Shown here: positions 9,550 to 19,800 of the stretch, piece after piece
Position numbering within the stretch: position 1 is the first letter of the stretch
Layout: each line of letters begins with the position of its first letter
DNA from: Chryseosolibacter sp964532595
GTDB taxonomy: Bacteria; Bacteroidota; Bacteroidia; Cytophagales; Cyclobacteriaceae
Direction of reading: 5' to 3'
Length of the DNA stretch: 64,000 bases
Assembly: GCA_964532595.1 (NCBI GenBank)
Contig: CAZHIQ010000007.1
Location: 1-64,000 of the forward strand
Notes under the pieces: model-generated
The model's database searches: none
What the model saw: only the letters and a program-made list of their open reading frames with translations
Told to the model about the DNA's origin: nothing
Translations under genes and position numbers: made by a program

Positions 9550-10149
9550 TTATTCGAGAGTCGACGAGAGTTTGTCAATCAGATCGTCGGTCTGACCATG
9601 GTCTTCCGATGGGGTAAGGCTTCGGTATTTCGTGAGGGCTTCGATAGCCTCTTTGTATTCCCTCAACACGGCGAGGGTCAGGCCAAGATTGTAGTAACTG
9701 TTGGGAAATTCCGGCTCAAGCTCAATGGCGATTGCATAGTGGACCTTCGCCAGGCCATGGTTTCCGACTTCCGCATAAAGATTGGCGAGGTTGTAATGTG
9801 CTTCGTAGTGGCGGGGATTGAGCTTGAGTCCCATAGTGAAGCAGTCGATCGCTTTGGGATAATTCCCCGCAGCCGATTCAAGAATCCCGATATTACACCA
9901 GGCGTCGGCTGGGCTATCTTCTTCTTCAATTGCCTTGAGGTATCCCCGTCGGGCCGCCTCATGGTCGCCGCGATCGTCCAGAAGCAAAGCTTCTTCAAAG
10001 GGTGATAGCTCGCTCAGTCTGACGACCTTACCCCCCGCAAAGAGATCCAATTGTCCAGGCTTCGCCTCCTGCGCCTTCTTCCTGCGCGCACGCTGCAATC
10101 CAAATTTCTCCGGAGCAGGATTTACGGGAAAGTGAATGATTTTCGCCAT
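9550..10149 (-). CDS. TPR-repeat protein
   Basis: 199 residues. A basic N-terminal stretch (RARRKKAQEAKPGQ) precedes at least four tetratricopeptide repeats (for example AWCNIGILESAAGNYPKAIDCF and YYNLGLTLAVLREYKEAIEAL), which form a protein-binding superhelix. There is no signal peptide, so it is cytoplasmic. The frame extends to TTG at 10167, but the ATG at 10149 is chosen. A TAnnTTTG element lies only five bases upstream, which would put transcription initiation at or next to this ATG. It lies between the Ku gene (upstream) and the phosphoesterase (downstream), all on the minus strand. The role is unknown. Confidence 0.82.
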   Translation of the reverse strand: MAKIIHFPVNPAPEKFGLQRARRKKAQEAKPGQLDLFAGGKVVRLSELSPFEEALLLDDRGDHEAARRGYLKAIEEEDSPADAWCNIGILESAAGNYPKAIDCFTMGLKLNPRHYEAHYNLANLYAEVGNHGLAKVHYAIAIELEPEFPNSYYNLGLTLAVLREYKEAIEALTKYRSLTPSEDHGQTDDLIDKLSSTLE

Positions 10150-10154
10150 CAACA

Positions 10155-10162
10155 CAAAGTTA
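10155..10162 (-). promoter_or_regulatory. Possible -7 promoter element for the TPR gene
   Basis: On the minus strand the bases read TAACTTTG, an exact TAnnTTTG match. It lies five bases before the ATG at 10149, implying a leaderless or nearly leaderless mRNA. I see no matching -33 element. Confidence 0.4.
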
Positions 10163-10216
10163 GACAATAGTGTTGGAGTGCCACACTCGAGTTCGCAGCT
10201 TTCTTACACGGCTGTG

Positions 10217-11068
10217 TCAGGACGCCTTTTTGCGGGCTGACTTTTTCGGTTCTTTGGCCGCTTTGCGAGCGGTCTCTCCCTTCGCTTTCTCCATGGGCTT
10301 CTTTTTAGCCGCGTCGATACTTGCCTTGAGGGCGGTCATGATATCAACCACCTCAGGCGCTTCTTCGGCTACCATAACCACTTCACGACCAGCCACCTTA
10401 GCGTCAATTATTTCACGAAGGGCTTCTGAATAGCGATCCTTCATTTCAATGTCAGCAAATCTTACCGTCATTGACTGTACCAAAGTTTTGGCGAGATCCA
10501 GCTGCGTTTTGTCGGGTTTGACATCCGCCAGCATCGGGACATCGCTCATATTGCGGACTTCATGCGGATAGCGGAGGCGGTACATGACAATCCCTTTATC
10601 ATACGGAGCCAGCAACAGCGGCACTTCCCTGTCGCGGAGCACGACCTTCCCAACGCCCACCATATCCGACTGACGAAGCGTTTCGCTGAGTAAGGCATAC
10701 GTCTTCGCAGCAACATCGCCATCGGGACCGATATAATAGGGCGCCTCAAAAAGTGTTGCCGAGACTTCAGCTGCACTTACAAAGCCTTGTATTTCAATTA
10801 CCTTTTCACTTTTCAATTTGACCTTCTCGAAATCGGCCTGTTCGATGATTACAAACTGCCCCGGTTCGTACTGATACCCTTTCACGATGTCGTCGTTCTT
10901 CAGGGTTTTGCCCGTCACCTTGTCCTTTTTTTCGTATCCGACTGGATTATGGCCATCGCGAGACAATAAGTTGAAGCTGATCGTCTCCGAAGCATCGATG
11001 GCGTTGTAAATGCGTATGGGTATTGTGACCAGCGAAAACTGGATGTGTCCCCTCCAAATCGCACGCAT
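10217..11068 (-). CDS. ku: Ku protein for bacterial non-homologous end joining
   Basis: 283 residues with a complete bacterial Ku core. It opens with MRAIWRGHIQFSLVTIPIR, followed by the characteristic FEAPYYIGPD and the LLLAPYDKGIVMYRLRYPHE strand. Ku forms a homodimeric ring on double-strand DNA ends and recruits LigD. The last ~30 residues are rich in lysine and alanine, the kind of basic tail that in other bacterial Ku proteins helps DNA binding and LigD contact. The LigD gene lies 1.7 kb away on the same strand, separated by two plus-strand genes, so the pair is a locus rather than an operon. Confidence 0.96.
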   Translation of the reverse strand: MRAIWRGHIQFSLVTIPIRIYNAIDASETISFNLLSRDGHNPVGYEKKDKVTGKTLKNDDIVKGYQYEPGQFVIIEQADFEKVKLKSEKVIEIQGFVSAAEVSATLFEAPYYIGPDGDVAAKTYALLSETLRQSDMVGVGKVVLRDREVPLLLAPYDKGIVMYRLRYPHEVRNMSDVPMLADVKPDKTQLDLAKTLVQSMTVRFADIEMKDRYSEALREIIDAKVAGREVVMVAEEAPEVVDIMTALKASIDAAKKKPMEKAKGETARKAAKEPKKSARKKAS

Positions 11069-11244
11069 AGTTTCGAGTTTAGATTAAAAAATGAACTATC
11101 TACCTCTAAGGTATTGAAAGTCTAAGACTTCCCAAATGTCAGCCGTTGCTTTTCTTTATATCAGAGCGATAAAAAGAATGCCGGCGCCCTCCCCCGGAAG
11201 GCTGAATTCTGCCTATATTTATCTGCGACGCGAAGAATAGAGCT

Positions 11245-12459
11245 ATGATGAAGTTGACGAAAGCGTTTCTTATCCCGGCGCTCCTCGCCGGGACGCTGGT
11301 GGCAGAGGCTCAGGATAGAAAGCGAAAGCCCGATACCTTTTATGAAGCGGCCGAGCAGGCGCTGAACGAATACCGGTACGAGGAGGCCCTCGACCTGCTT
11401 AACGAATGTCTGAAACATCACCCCGGTTTCCTGGAAGCCTATTCATTGCGGGGCTCGGTACGGGAAACCCTGCGGGACCTCGATGGAGCCTTAACTGACT
11501 TCAGTATCTACCTGGAAACCTACCCCGACGATATACCCGCCTTGCTGAGTCGGGCCGTGCTCCGATACCGCCTGGCTTTCTACGAACAAGCCCGTGAGGA
11601 TTTTCTCCGGCTCCTCGATCTGACTCCCACGGAGACAAATGTCCTCTTTTACCGTGCTCGTCCTACGATCGGCGACCGCAGTCCGGTGACAACCCCGGAA
11701 TCGGGGTACAAGGCCTACGTGTGTAACTATCTAGGATTGATCGAAGCAAAATTGAAAAATTACAACGCTGCGTTGAAGTGGTACGACTCGGCCATTCAAA
11801 TAAATCCATCCGAGCCCGACTACTATGTAAACCGCGGCCTTGCCCGGGAGGCATTGAACGATTCGACGGCGGGCGCCGACTACCACTCCGCCCTCGCCCT
11901 GCACCCCGAGCACACGCTGGCGCTCCACAACCTGAAAACCTGGGAGGCACGGATGGAAGGCAAAGACCTTACCTATGAAGACAGGCTCACGGAGACACTG
12001 CTTCGCGATACTACGATGTTGTATGCTTACCTGGAACGGGCTCAACAGCGGTTCGAAGGGGGCTACTTCAAGGGCGCAGAAGATGACTACTCCGCAGCGC
12101 TTGCGCTCGATCCCGACAACCCGGAAATCTGGCTGGGTCGTGGTCTGGCGCGGGAACGTCAGAAGAATCTGGAAGGAGCCTTCTCTGATTATACGCGCGC
12201 CATAGATCTACGCGACACATTCTTCAAGGCATGGATTAACCGGGGAAATGTGCTCTTCAAACTCGGGCGATACAACGCCGCGATTGAGGATTTTTCGGTA
12301 GCTCTGGTGTACAACGAGACCTACGCTCCTGCCTATTACAATCGGGCAATGGCCAAAGCAAAACTCAAGGACCGCGTTGGAGCGTGCGATGACCTCAAAC
12401 GCGCCGAGCACTACGGCATGGCTCCTGAGCAAAAAGTCAAAGGCCGATTGTGCGAGTAG
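11245..12459 (+). CDS. Exported TPR-repeat protein
   Basis: 404 residues with a signal peptide (LTKAFLIPALLAGTLVAEAQ) and about eight tetratricopeptide repeats through the rest of the chain, such as AYSLRGSVRETLRDLDGALTDF, YYVNRGLAREALNDSTAGADY and AYYNRAMAKAKLKDRVGACDDL. The family serves as a protein-interaction scaffold; here it is in the periplasm. It is immediately followed by the MmcQ/YjbR gene (22-base spacer), so the two are probably co-transcribed between Ku and LigD, though a periplasmic protein has no obvious tie to DNA repair. Partner unknown. Confidence 0.87.
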   Translation: MMKLTKAFLIPALLAGTLVAEAQDRKRKPDTFYEAAEQALNEYRYEEALDLLNECLKHHPGFLEAYSLRGSVRETLRDLDGALTDFSIYLETYPDDIPALLSRAVLRYRLAFYEQAREDFLRLLDLTPTETNVLFYRARPTIGDRSPVTTPESGYKAYVCNYLGLIEAKLKNYNAALKWYDSAIQINPSEPDYYVNRGLAREALNDSTAGADYHSALALHPEHTLALHNLKTWEARMEGKDLTYEDRLTETLLRDTTMLYAYLERAQQRFEGGYFKGAEDDYSAALALDPDNPEIWLGRGLARERQKNLEGAFSDYTRAIDLRDTFFKAWINRGNVLFKLGRYNAAIEDFSVALVYNETYAPAYYNRAMAKAKLKDRVGACDDLKRAEHYGMAPEQKVKGRLCE

Positions 12460-12481
12460 TCCGAATGGTATAAATTGAAGC

Positions 12482-12802
12482 ATGACCTCCGCACAATTTC
12501 GCAAACTGGCGTTATCGTTCGAGAACGCAGAAGAGCATGCACACTTCGACCGCATCGCCTTTAAAATCAAAGGCAAACGGATTTTTGCCACACTCGACGA
12601 GAAGGGAATCACCGCCAATCTCAAACTCAGTCCCCTCGATCAGTCGGCCTTCGTTACGTACGGAGGGGGCGCTGTCTATGCTGTTCCGAACAAATGGGGT
12701 CTGCAGGGCTGGACAACCTTTGAATTAAAGAAGCTGACCCGCGATCTTTTGCACGACGCGCTCACTACAGCCTACGCCGAAGCGAACACCAAGAGAAAAT
12801 AG
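12482..12802 (+). CDS. MmcQ/YjbR-family protein
   Basis: A 106-residue protein of the MmcQ/YjbR (CyaY-like fold) family. It shows the family's early EEHAHFDRIAFKIKGKRIFATL segment and the later NKWGLQGWTTFELKK segment. Members are described as possible DNA-binding proteins, but function is not established. The gene ends 8 bases before the end of the convergent LigD gene. Its position between the two end-joining genes is suggestive but not proof of a link. Confidence 0.85.
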   Translation: MTSAQFRKLALSFENAEEHAHFDRIAFKIKGKRIFATLDEKGITANLKLSPLDQSAFVTYGGGAVYAVPNKWGLQGWTTFELKKLTRDLLHDALTTAYAEANTKRK

Positions 12803-12810
12803 TCCGAGGC

Positions 12811-15147
12811 TCAACTCTCTAATGGACTGATATCAGGGCGTATCCGGACAAACACCGGCTCACGAAATATTTTGTCAGATGTGAGGCTGGCGTAGGATAC
12901 TTCAGCGATCAGCGTAGGCGCGAGCCACACGGTAGTTTTCACATCAAGAAGATTGCCCTCTACAGAAGGCTTCTCAACCGTTTCCACCTTTTTCATCAAT
13001 TTCAGTATCTCTCGCATGGTCGCATCGTCGAACCCCGTGCCGACTTTTCCGCGGTACTGAAGTTTATCACCAACCTTCTCTGCGACATGCAACGCGCCAA
13101 ACGTCGCTCCCCTACCGCCCTTTCCCTGAGTATATCCAACGACAAAAACTTCGGAGGTTTGGCGTATCTTCACCTTGTACCACGAATCACTACGACGTCC
13201 CGGCAGATACTTGCTATCGCGACGCTTTGCCATGATTCCTTCCAACCCATGCTGACGTGCTGCCTCAAACAGGGCATGTCCGTCTTCAACAAACTCACTG
13301 ATTCGGTAAGGAGTATCGGGGCGGATCGCGTCGCGCAACCACTCTTTGCGTTTTGTTAGCGGTTCATTGATCAACGCGCGACCATCGAGATACAAACAAT
13401 CGAAAACGTAACAATAGCACGGTTTCGTCCTGGTCATCTTCTGAATCGTTGTCTCCCCCGATGACATCAGGCGATTGATGACGTTCTTAAACACCGGTTT
13501 GCCCGCGGCGTCAAGTGACACGATCTCGGCATCGAAAAGAGCGTTGGTAGCCCTAAACGCTTTGTCTCCGTCGAGTAATTCGGGGAATTTAAGGGTGACG
13601 TCATTCCGGTTGCGCGTATGTATCGTCACCTTGCCGTCTTCGAAGGCAATCAGCGCCCGAATACCATCCCACTTTACTTCGTAGATATATTCATCCCCTT
13701 CCGGAGGGTGATCAATACTCTCTGATAGCATAGGCTCTACAAATCGGGTGATGTAATCGACCTGCGGTTCGTCAACACGTTCAAGAAGGTAATCCTTCCC
13801 TTTGGTCTTATGCATGCGATACTCGCCTGTGAGTTCGCGACTGTTCAGTCGGAAATAAAAACCATCCTTTTTCTCCTTGGTAATCTGGTATTTCCCCAGT
13901 GCATAAATCCACATGTCGCCGCCCCCGTACTGTCCTTTTGGGATTTTTCCGTCGAACGTCAAGTACTCCATGGGGTGGTCTTCAGTTTGCACCGCAAGCC
14001 GCTTGATACCTGGTCGCGGTGGCAGCCCTTTGGGCACCGCCCATGACTTGAGAACACCGTCTTGTTCCAGTCGCAGGTCATAGTGCAGATGCGAGGCATG
14101 ATGGCGGTGAACGACGAAGTTGTCGTTACCTCCCGTTACGATCGCACCGGCCGGCTCCGGCGTACGGGTAAAATCGCGCTTCTTCTTATACGTTTCAAGC
14201 TGTTCAGGAGTCTTCCGCTTTCCCGATGGCGGCAGCTTCTCTGTCTTGACAGGTTTCTTACGATGGGTGTGAAGCTCAACGGCAAATGCACCCATCCCCT
14301 CCCACGCGTCGCCGTCGGCCAGAACTTTGTCCGCAGCATTTCGAATATTGAAATCAACGGGTTTCTCCAGATCTTCGAGTTCTTCCCACGTCAGCGGCAT
14401 GGAGACGGGTGCTCCGGGTCGACCGCGCAGACTATACGGCGACACGATACTTTGACCACTTCGAATGCGATAAATATCTACCAGTATCCGTCCTTTCCTT
14501 GCGTCCTTCTTGATATGCAGCGTTGTATCGTTTGGAAACCGGTCGATGAAGGGACGTGCAATGTCCTGGGCGGCTTCAAAAACTTCTGAGAATTCCTGAC
14601 GCGCGACCAGCGGGCAGCAAAGGTGCAGTCCCTTGCCCCCTGTGGTCTTCACAAACGGGGTGTATCCGTATCCTTCAATATGTTCCTTCAACGCGAAGGC
14701 GATGGGGACAACGCTTTGAAAGGGAAATCCCTCGGGCGGATCCAAATCAAAAACCATATAGTCCGGCTTATCGAACTGCGGACTACGCCCATGCAATTGA
14801 TGAAGTTCAAGGCCGGCGAGATTGGCAATCCAGACGAGCAGTGCCGGTTCGGTCGCGACGATATAATCTTTCTCGGTGGAGCCCAACGTAGCGAACTCAA
14901 CCCAATCGGGCGCCCAGTCGGGTCGATTTTTCTGATAGAAGCTTTCTCCATGAATTCCATCCGGAAATCGAATGAGCGTCATGGCACGGCCGCGGATGTG
15001 ATTGAGGATGGTCGGCGCGATCTTGAGGTAATAGGCGATAACCTCCGCCTTGATCACATTGTCCTCGGGGAAGAGAACCTTATCCAGATTCGACAACTCA
15101 ATCTGTCGTTTCCCAACCTGCGTCCATTGTGACTTCTTTTTTGCCAT
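12811..15147 (-). CDS. ligD: DNA ligase D (POL-PE-LIG order) for non-homologous end joining
   Basis: 778 residues with the three catalytic parts of LigD. First is a primase-type polymerase domain (residues ~15-290) with the metal-binding VFDLDPPEG (Asp134, Asp136) and HLHCCPL-like motifs. Next is a 3'-phosphoesterase domain (~335-450) with HRHHASHLHYDLRLE and GGGDMW. Last is an ATP-dependent ligase domain with adenylated Lys492 in EVKWDGIRA, then RNRNDVT and the OB-fold end. The order POL-PE-LIG is that known from mycobacteria; pseudomonads have PE-LIG-POL. It fills, trims and seals broken DNA ends held by Ku. The ATG at 15147 is the start. No domain looks damaged. Confidence 0.96.
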   Translation of the reverse strand: MAKKKSQWTQVGKRQIELSNLDKVLFPEDNVIKAEVIAYYLKIAPTILNHIRGRAMTLIRFPDGIHGESFYQKNRPDWAPDWVEFATLGSTEKDYIVATEPALLVWIANLAGLELHQLHGRSPQFDKPDYMVFDLDPPEGFPFQSVVPIAFALKEHIEGYGYTPFVKTTGGKGLHLCCPLVARQEFSEVFEAAQDIARPFIDRFPNDTTLHIKKDARKGRILVDIYRIRSGQSIVSPYSLRGRPGAPVSMPLTWEELEDLEKPVDFNIRNAADKVLADGDAWEGMGAFAVELHTHRKKPVKTEKLPPSGKRKTPEQLETYKKKRDFTRTPEPAGAIVTGGNDNFVVHRHHASHLHYDLRLEQDGVLKSWAVPKGLPPRPGIKRLAVQTEDHPMEYLTFDGKIPKGQYGGGDMWIYALGKYQITKEKKDGFYFRLNSRELTGEYRMHKTKGKDYLLERVDEPQVDYITRFVEPMLSESIDHPPEGDEYIYEVKWDGIRALIAFEDGKVTIHTRNRNDVTLKFPELLDGDKAFRATNALFDAEIVSLDAAGKPVFKNVINRLMSSGETTIQKMTRTKPCYCYVFDCLYLDGRALINEPLTKRKEWLRDAIRPDTPYRISEFVEDGHALFEAARQHGLEGIMAKRRDSKYLPGRRSDSWYKVKIRQTSEVFVVGYTQGKGGRGATFGALHVAEKVGDKLQYRGKVGTGFDDATMREILKLMKKVETVEKPSVEGNLLDVKTTVWLAPTLIAEVSYASLTSDKIFREPVFVRIRPDISPLES

Positions 15148-15192
15148 GGTTATGCCCTTCCGAATTTAGGTCATTCTCATGACTTTCCTAAA

Positions 15193-15217
15193 GCCCTGGA
15201 CGGTTCGCGTCCAGGGC
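15193..15217 (-). terminator. Hairpin between MFS and ligD genes
   Basis: A perfect 9-bp stem GCCCTGGAC/GTCCAGGGC with a 7-base loop, followed on the minus strand by only a short TTT. It lies downstream of the MFS gene, so it probably ends that transcript. Confidence 0.6.
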
Positions 15218-15225
15218 AGGATCAG

Positions 15226-16785
15226 TTAGTTCATGACTTCCCCTTTGGGACGGTTACTCAGAAAGATCATACCAATCACAAAGGTAATCCCCGCTACGAC
15301 CATAGGGTAATAAAGCCCGGCAAAAGGGTTTCCTTCAGGGTTCGCTGGTGTTTGTGAAGCCACGTACAAGCTGGTAGCAATATACGGCGTCAATCCCCCG
15401 AATATTCCGTTGCCAATATGATAGGGCAGCGACATAGAAGTGTACCGGATTCGCGTGGGGAACAGCTCGACCAGGAACGCCGCGATAGGACCGTATACCA
15501 TCGCTACAAAGATCACCTGTATGAAAACCAGCGCCGCCATCCACCAGAAGTTACTGTCACTCAAGAATATCTCACTACGGACTGACACTTTAGGTTCTGC
15601 AGCACCATTGTCCGTCGTGGTAACAGTTTCCACAAAGCGGTTTCCGTTCTCGTACATTGTCTCCGTTGTACGGATAATGACGGGTTCATCGTCGGCATTC
15701 ACGCCTTTTGACTCGGTGACAAGAGGAGCCGACAATGCCACTTTATCCCGCACGTCGGCGAGGCCGTGCATTTGCTTGAAGATCGGAATATAAAGTAGCG
15801 CTGCCAGCAGCATTCCCAGCATCATGATCATCTTTCTTCCGATTTTGTCCGACAGCCAGCCGAAGTATACGAACAACGGTGTCCCTATAAGCAGAGCAAC
15901 TGCAATGATATTCCACGTCTGATCACTATTCACTTGAAGGGTGCGCTCAATGAACGTCATGGCATAGAACTGCCCGGTATACCACACTACCCCTTGTCCC
16001 GCGGTGGCGCCGAACAAAGCGAGCAACACCATCTTCAGGTTTTCTTTTTTGCCAAAGCTTTCTTTGAGAGGGTTTTTCGAAAGTTTACCCTGCGCCTTTA
16101 TTTGAGTGAAGAGAGGCGATTCTTCCATTCGCAGTCGAATGTAGATAGAAACGCCAACCAACAGCGCCGAAAGAAGGAACGGAATCCGCCAGCCCCATGC
16201 GTTAAATTGATCAACGCCCACAGTGCCCCTGACGGCGAGAATCACTCCAATCGACACAAACAGCCCCAGTGTAGCCGTTGTCTGGATAAAACTCGTATAA
16301 AACCCTCGTTTCGCTGCGGGGGCATGTTCAGCGACATACGTCGCCGCTCCGCCGTATTCACCGCCTAGAGCAAGCCCCTGTAACAAGCGCAGCGTCAGCA
16401 CGATGAGAGGAGCAAACAATCCCCACGACTCATAGCCGGGAATCAATCCTATGGCAAAGGTCGACCCTCCCATAAGCACGAGGGTAACGAGAAAGGTATA
16501 CTTCCGCCCGATAAGGTCACCGAGGCGTCCGAACACAAGAGCACCAAACGGACGAACGATGAATCCCGCACCGAAGATGGCGAGGGTATTCAGGAATGCC
16601 GCCGTAGGGTTATCCTGAGGAAAAAATTGTTGGGAAAAAATTACCGCCAGCGTTCCGAAGATGTAGAAATCGTACCATTCGATCAGCGTTCCTACTGATG
16701 ACGCTGTAATAACACCCCAGAGTTTTCGGGTGTCCGTCGGAGTAACCGCAGGCGCGGTACTTGTAGATGTAACAGGTTCTTCCAT
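15226..16785 (-). CDS. MFS transporter, metabolite:H+ symporter (MHS) type
   Basis: 519 residues and 12 predicted membrane helices of the MHS family (ProP/KgtP/ShiA relatives). Marks are IEWYDFYIFG in helix 1, the loop 2-3 motif GRLGDLIGRK, LQGLALGGEYGGAATYVAEH in helix 4 and the loop 8-9 motif DKIGRK. Such carriers import organic acids or osmolytes with protons. Between helices 9 and 10, on the periplasmic side, sits an insertion of roughly 75 hydrophilic residues. The ATG at 16785 is chosen over a TTG seven codons upstream. The substrate cannot be predicted. Confidence 0.92.
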   Translation of the reverse strand: MEEPVTSTSTAPAVTPTDTRKLWGVITASSVGTLIEWYDFYIFGTLAVIFSQQFFPQDNPTAAFLNTLAIFGAGFIVRPFGALVFGRLGDLIGRKYTFLVTLVLMGGSTFAIGLIPGYESWGLFAPLIVLTLRLLQGLALGGEYGGAATYVAEHAPAAKRGFYTSFIQTTATLGLFVSIGVILAVRGTVGVDQFNAWGWRIPFLLSALLVGVSIYIRLRMEESPLFTQIKAQGKLSKNPLKESFGKKENLKMVLLALFGATAGQGVVWYTGQFYAMTFIERTLQVNSDQTWNIIAVALLIGTPLFVYFGWLSDKIGRKMIMMLGMLLAALLYIPIFKQMHGLADVRDKVALSAPLVTESKGVNADDEPVIIRTTETMYENGNRFVETVTTTDNGAAEPKVSVRSEIFLSDSNFWWMAALVFIQVIFVAMVYGPIAAFLVELFPTRIRYTSMSLPYHIGNGIFGGLTPYIATSLYVASQTPANPEGNPFAGLYYPMVVAGITFVIGMIFLSNRPKGEVMN

Positions 16786-16885
16786 TGAGGTTTGGTTTGG
16801 CCTCAAAAGATAGGGAAAAGTGTGAAAGTGTTACAGCGTTTGCGGACGAAAGTTACAACGATTGCGTGACCGGTCGTCAAGGTGC

Positions 16886-19800
16886 TCAATGGCGATCCCG
16901 ACGCCTGTACTTGTGATTACTTCCGAACAACTGAATCAGTCGACGCAGCAGGTCGAAGTAAAGCGTGACAAAAAGAAACGCTGTCATCGTCCAGATTACC
17001 GCCAGATTGAAGTACAGCGTATCCACATGATATCCGGCAAAGTGCTTGGTAGGCTGATACAAGTTCGCCGAAAAATCGAGGGCGTGCGCCGGTCGATGCT
17101 CGTCAGCATAGATCGGAAAAACCTTCTGAATAAGCTTACCCTCGTACTCGACAATGCGATCGGGTGATGACACATTCTTCACCGCTTCCGAGACGGCGAG
17201 GTTCACAAACTGATCCCGCATATCGTTGAAGTGGGCGAGAGCCTCGGGTGTGCGTGTAAGTGCCCGGACTTTCTCTTCCTTCGCTTCCGACAGGCGGGCA
17301 GCCCGGTTGGCATAAAACTGCTTTAGCTGAGCCAGGAATCGTGCTGTGCTTTCGTATACCGTGGAGTCAAACATACCTACGGCTAGTCTGTCAACCTCCG
17401 GCAGCCGATCCTTCCCCACTCTTGCCAGTTCGTAATGAATCTCATTCCGCAACAGCTCAAAGGCCGTGTTCATCCCCGTATGCTGGCGGTTACGCCAATG
17501 CTGCCTGTTGTTAACGCAATACGCCAGTTTAGACTCAAGGGTCGGAATAAGGTAGATCCGCTTGTAGTCGGCCTCAGCAACTTCCTTATCGAGGTCATAG
17601 AACTGACGCTCGAATGGATTGTCGCGGAATTGGGTCACCATAAAGGCTTCAAATGCCCAGCGCGATGCCATTAACTCGCCGGCAAGAGGAATACCTACAG
17701 GCTTTCCAACACTGGGATTGAACCGATCAAATCCGATTACGACACCGCTCAACAACAACTGCGGAATAAGCAAAACCGGAATGAGAATATAAATCGTAAC
17801 GGCCGAGTTGAACGATGCCGAAATATTCAACCCGAGCATATTGGCGAAACAGGAACACGTGAACAATATGAGCCAGTATCGCACTTCGGATAAGGGTATC
17901 TCCAGGATAGAATTACCGACAACAATGAACAGCATCGTCTGGAGCGCTGAGATCATCAGCAAAACAGATACCTTTGAAACCAGGTAGCTGCTTCGACTAA
18001 GATGAAGAAACTGCTCGCGCTTCAATATCTTCCGATCGCGAAAAATCTCCTCCGCACTAACCGTAAGCCCGAGAAAGAGCGCAACGACCACGCTCATAAA
18101 AAAGTACACAGGAATATTGTGATTCCTGTAGAAGCTGTAATCCGTATCCCCTCCAAGAATGTCGTAGTACTTCACCATGTAGGCGATGAAGAATGCCAGC
18201 AAGGGCGACACCAGTACATTAATGACCATGTACTGGCGATTAGACAACTTGCTCAGCAGGTCGCGGGTAATAAAGACTTTGAACTGCTTCAACCTGCTCG
18301 GTATCCGTTGGGATACCGGCAATGCTTCATTGGCGTGCTCAATATGGGGTAACTTGATCCGCTGTTTGAAGTACTGATACCACTGTCCGGGCGATATCTT
18401 CCGGGTATTGGTATGCCGTCCGTACTCATTAACAATCTTCGTCTCAATAATATTGAAGATCTGCTCGGGATTGATGTTCCCGCATTCCGGACAAGCCCCC
18501 TGATTTTTGTTGGCAGCATGGACGACGTCGCGAAAGTACATCACGGCATCGATGGGATTTCCATAATAAATCTGGAACCCACCGGCATCCATGATAATCA
18601 GGGTGTCAAACATCTTGAAGATATCGGACGACGGCTGATGAATCACCACGAAGACCATCTTACCGCGTAACGACAGCTCCTTCAGGAGGTCCATGATATT
18701 TTCCGAGTCTCTCGAAGAGAGACCTGAAGTCGGCTCATCCACAAAAAGGATAGCCGGCTCGCGCAGCAATTCAAGGCCGATGTTGAGACGTTTACGCTGT
18801 CCACCACTTATGGTTTTCTCGAGTACCGACCCGACCTTCAAATCGCGAATTTCCGAGAGCCCGAGGCTCTGCAACGTCTGCTCCACCAGCAACCCAGTTT
18901 CCCCGGGGGATTGCTCGCCAAAACACAAACGCGCTGCGTAGTAAAGATTCTCAAACACGGTCAGGTCTTCGATCAGGAGATCATCCTGAGGAATGTAACC
19001 AATCACACCCCGGACCCGGTCGGGCTCCTGATGGATATCTATACCGTTTATCAGCACTCTTCCACTGGAGGGCTTTTCACTACCATTGAGAACATTCAGC
19101 AGCGTCGACTTACCCGAGCCACTGGCTCCCATTAACCCAACGAGTTTACCTCCCTGCTCAGCGATGTTGATGTTTTGCAGTCCGGCTCGTCCGCTGCGGA
19201 AGTGATAAAAGATATGTTCCGCAGTGAAAGTGATGTGCGTTTTATGCTCCTCGGTAAGGAACATCCCGATCACATCGCTGTAATAGATCGTCTCGATCTT
19301 ATTACCGCGAATAGTGCTTCCCGTGGGAAAGATATCGACACGCCGACTTTTGAGCAGCTGGCTGTTGAGATACAGCGTGGTAATACCGAGGTACTTAATG
19401 AAGTACGTTTCGGCTTCCGGCAGCCGCAGAATGGCGATCAACCCTGTCAGGTTTTTGGCTACAATCCGCGGACCGGGATAGTTCTTTTCGTCCGACCCTT
19501 CGTCAATAATGAGCACGTTCTTGGAGGCGAGCTCGTCGATATCCTGGCCGGTGACAAAAGCTTTCAGTGCCTGCATATCGGCCCGCGGGATTTTCAGGGC
19601 CTGGCCAATGTAGAAGATCAGGTTCCCTTGTCGGTCAGACAACTCCCTTTCAGAGTGAACCAACTCGATGATCTTTATGACCATGACCATCTTCTGCTGC
19701 ATCGTCAGCGCCTGGTTGACCTGCCTGACGATCTGCATGATCTTCGCCCAGTCGTCTACGAACTGCTGGGTATCGGGATCAAGGGTGTCGGGTTTGTCGT

